Shown piece by piece: positions 62,570-64,000 of a DNA stretch of 64,000 nt. A program made the translations under genes and the position numbers. Where the stretch lies: assembly GCA_016490735.1 (NCBI GenBank), contig JAEMWC010001199.1:164821-228820 (forward strand), in the 5' to 3' direction. Positions within the stretch are counted from its first letter, which is position 1. Every line of letters starts with the position of its first letter. The notes under the pieces are model-generated. The model saw nothing but the letters and a program-made list of their open reading frames with translations. It was not told where the DNA came from and made no database searches. Origin of the DNA: Pachyseris speciosa (taxonomy: Eukaryota > Cnidaria > Anthozoa > Scleractinia > Pachyseridae).

Positions 62570-62872
62570 AAACTGGTTAGCCAAGGTTTTGACGCTGAAG
62601 TTGCAATTTAACAGAACAAAAGTCCACCATGTTTTTCAAAACAGTGGTTAGGGATTGCCTTCCAGATATCATTGGTATTGCTTAACAGTCTGCCTATCCA
62701 ACAAAGGCCTAGTGCTTTAACAGCAGTGCTGAAGCATGGAAAACCAAGGCCACCTTTGGAAAGAGGGCGTACTAGGACTTGTCTTTTAATCTTATCTCAC
62801 TTATGCTTCCTTAGGAAGGCAAACAATTTACTTTGAGTTTGTTGAATGACTGATTCTGGCACTGGTAGCACA
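62570..62872 (-). pseudogene. LINE ORF2 fragment inside R2, copy C
   Basis: Degraded version of the fragment at 8357-8653, with indels and a changed frame. It is recognisable by the complement of QTQSKLF and the GGxGFP-like turn. Confidence 0.55.
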
Positions 62873-63016
62873 GAAGCCGTGTATATAAGCTGAAATAAGA
62901 GTAAAGACTTTGCTAATAAAGTTCTTCCAAAAAGTGTCAGGTCACGCGACAACGATATATTAAGCTTTTTTTGTGCTCATTCATTTTATTTTCAATACAG
63001 AAACGATCAAAAATAC

Positions 63017-63178
63017 GGAAACGAAAAAGGAAAATCTAAGTTCAAATTCAATTTTCCAATGTCTTAAGAAAACGAAAAACAAAAAATCAATGTTGGAATT
63101 AAGTTTTTCAGTGTGTTACGAAAACGGAAAACTAAAATGGAAGTTCGAATTCCGTTTTCCTATGTCCGAGGAAAACGG
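63017..63178 (+). repeat. Minisatellite, about 53-bp unit, 3 diverged copies
   Basis: Same array as at 8821 and 39514. Units end in TTTCCAATG, TTTCAGTGTG and CGTTTTCCTATGTC. Confidence 0.65.
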
Positions 63179-64000
63179 TTGGCACTAAGGTACACGCATT
63201 GGAAAGCATACAGGAACTGAGAAATTCAGTACTGAATAGAAACTCTACAACACAAGAAGCCTTCCACCTCAATTGACATTTCTGGAGCTGCTATCTGGTG
63301 ATGACACTTCAGAAAGGAATGCGTTTAGACTTCTTTCAATTTCCTTTGGCCTTCCTTTGATTCAACGTACAAGTCATTGTTGTGAGTATTTTTAATTGTG
63401 ATTATTTTTCACATATAGTTTTTACATGTAGTTTTACGAAACTGTAATTCATTCTAGAACCAACGTGTAACTTTAAATAAGAGAAAGGTAAATCAGGTTT
63501 GCCAAGTATGTCCCCAAATTTCTGAAAACCACCTTTTTGCATTTCCTGGAGCGGCTTCACGATATCGCTGTTCAGTGTCGCTTTGGAGGAAATGATTACT
63601 AATCAAGAAATACACTTACAGCCGCTGCAGCCCTTTATTCTGATCAAAGACACCTTTGGGCAGTTTCTTCAGTTGGTTTTCTCTCAGATACCTACAAACG
63701 AATAATCATAATAATCATAACCTGGTATTGACTAAATGTTTACTTTCTTTTTTGATGCTATAGAAACTTGTTCCCCAGGTACTTTAAGAATAACTTTGCA
63801 TTTTAAGCAGAGTGAAATAACCAAAGTACTCGATCCGGATAGTTTACCAAACAACGCATGTACTGACATAATAAAAGGTATATGAACTTGAATTGTAATG
63901 TTTGGTTTTCTCAAGCTGTTACTTTCCTCTAGTTTACGGTATCCAAGTATTCACGTTCTCTAATTCTGGATAATTTAAATAAGATAGGTATACTCTGACC

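Larger units (their letters stand above)
58736..64000 (+). repeat. R2 repeat, copy C, with internal tandem duplication
   Basis: More diverged R2 copy. It runs from the start to an internal TA tract at about 60755, then jumps back to sequence equivalent to about 6403 of copy A (ATTCTTTGTATGGGAA) and repeats it up to a second internal TA tract at about 62170. It then continues to the end of the window. The segments 59055-60755 and 60765-62170 are thus tandem duplicates. Short frames such as 60473-60682 and 61875-62099 are these duplicates, not genes. Confidence 0.75.

Overview
The window is AT-rich eukaryotic DNA made almost entirely of transposable elements and their nested copies. The mix (a Polinton/adintovirus with capsid genes, a Tx1-like L1 retrotransposon, an Ngaro-type tyrosine-recombinase retroelement with an SGNH hydrolase, foldback elements and MITEs) suits an aquatic invertebrate. 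A cnidarian such as a coral or anemone is my best guess, but no sequence here proves the host. I found no bacterial features and no convincing complete host gene.

The framework is two long repeats, called R1 and R2 here, that alternate along the window. R1: about 171-6066, 11746-11985 plus 30755-30866, 46471-48847, 55546-58735. R2: about 6067-11514, 30914-42261, 55235-55545, 58736-64000. Their copies act as matched empty sites, so insertion junctions can be read directly. R1 copy 1 is a large palindrome containing a truncated LINE. R1 copy 2 holds the Polinton. R2 copy B holds the full-length LINE. The Ngaro element sits at the R1/R2 boundary near 48.8-55.2 kb. R1 copy 4 and the last R2 copy each hold a MITE.

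The main object is an 18.8 kb Polinton (11986-30754) with terminal inverted repeats and a 6-bp target duplication. A minus-strand block (12.4-23.8 kb) encodes protein-primed DNA polymerase B, a small AT-hook/zinc protein, a BRO-N plus VRR-NUC-like nuclease, a chromodomain integrase, a zinc-ribbon/phospholipase-A2 capsid-type protein, a core-protein/cysteine-protease fusion, the major capsid protein, a basic DNA-binding protein, the minor capsid protein and two coiled-coil-type proteins. A plus-strand block (23.86-29.9 kb) encodes the packaging ATPase, a 29-residue minigene, two collagen-like fibres with different heads, a small HDAYG-motif protein and a two-helix membrane protein. A VLTF3-like zinc-ribbon protein runs leftward next to the right end. 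This is a complete virion-making gene set (replicate, integrate, package, assemble, attach). Many genes carry a frameshift or stop, and the integrase has lost its middle catalytic Asp, so this copy is probably dead. MCP, ATPase, BRO nuclease and most of the protease are open.

Most interesting: a shared TCTAA...TATATG start-site motif on the structural genes that is absent from the replication genes; two fibre genes with one anchor and exchanged heads; the BRO-N/nuclease fusion; and a LINE flanked by a 457-bp direct repeat that appears identical on both sides and looks like an exceptionally long target-site duplication.
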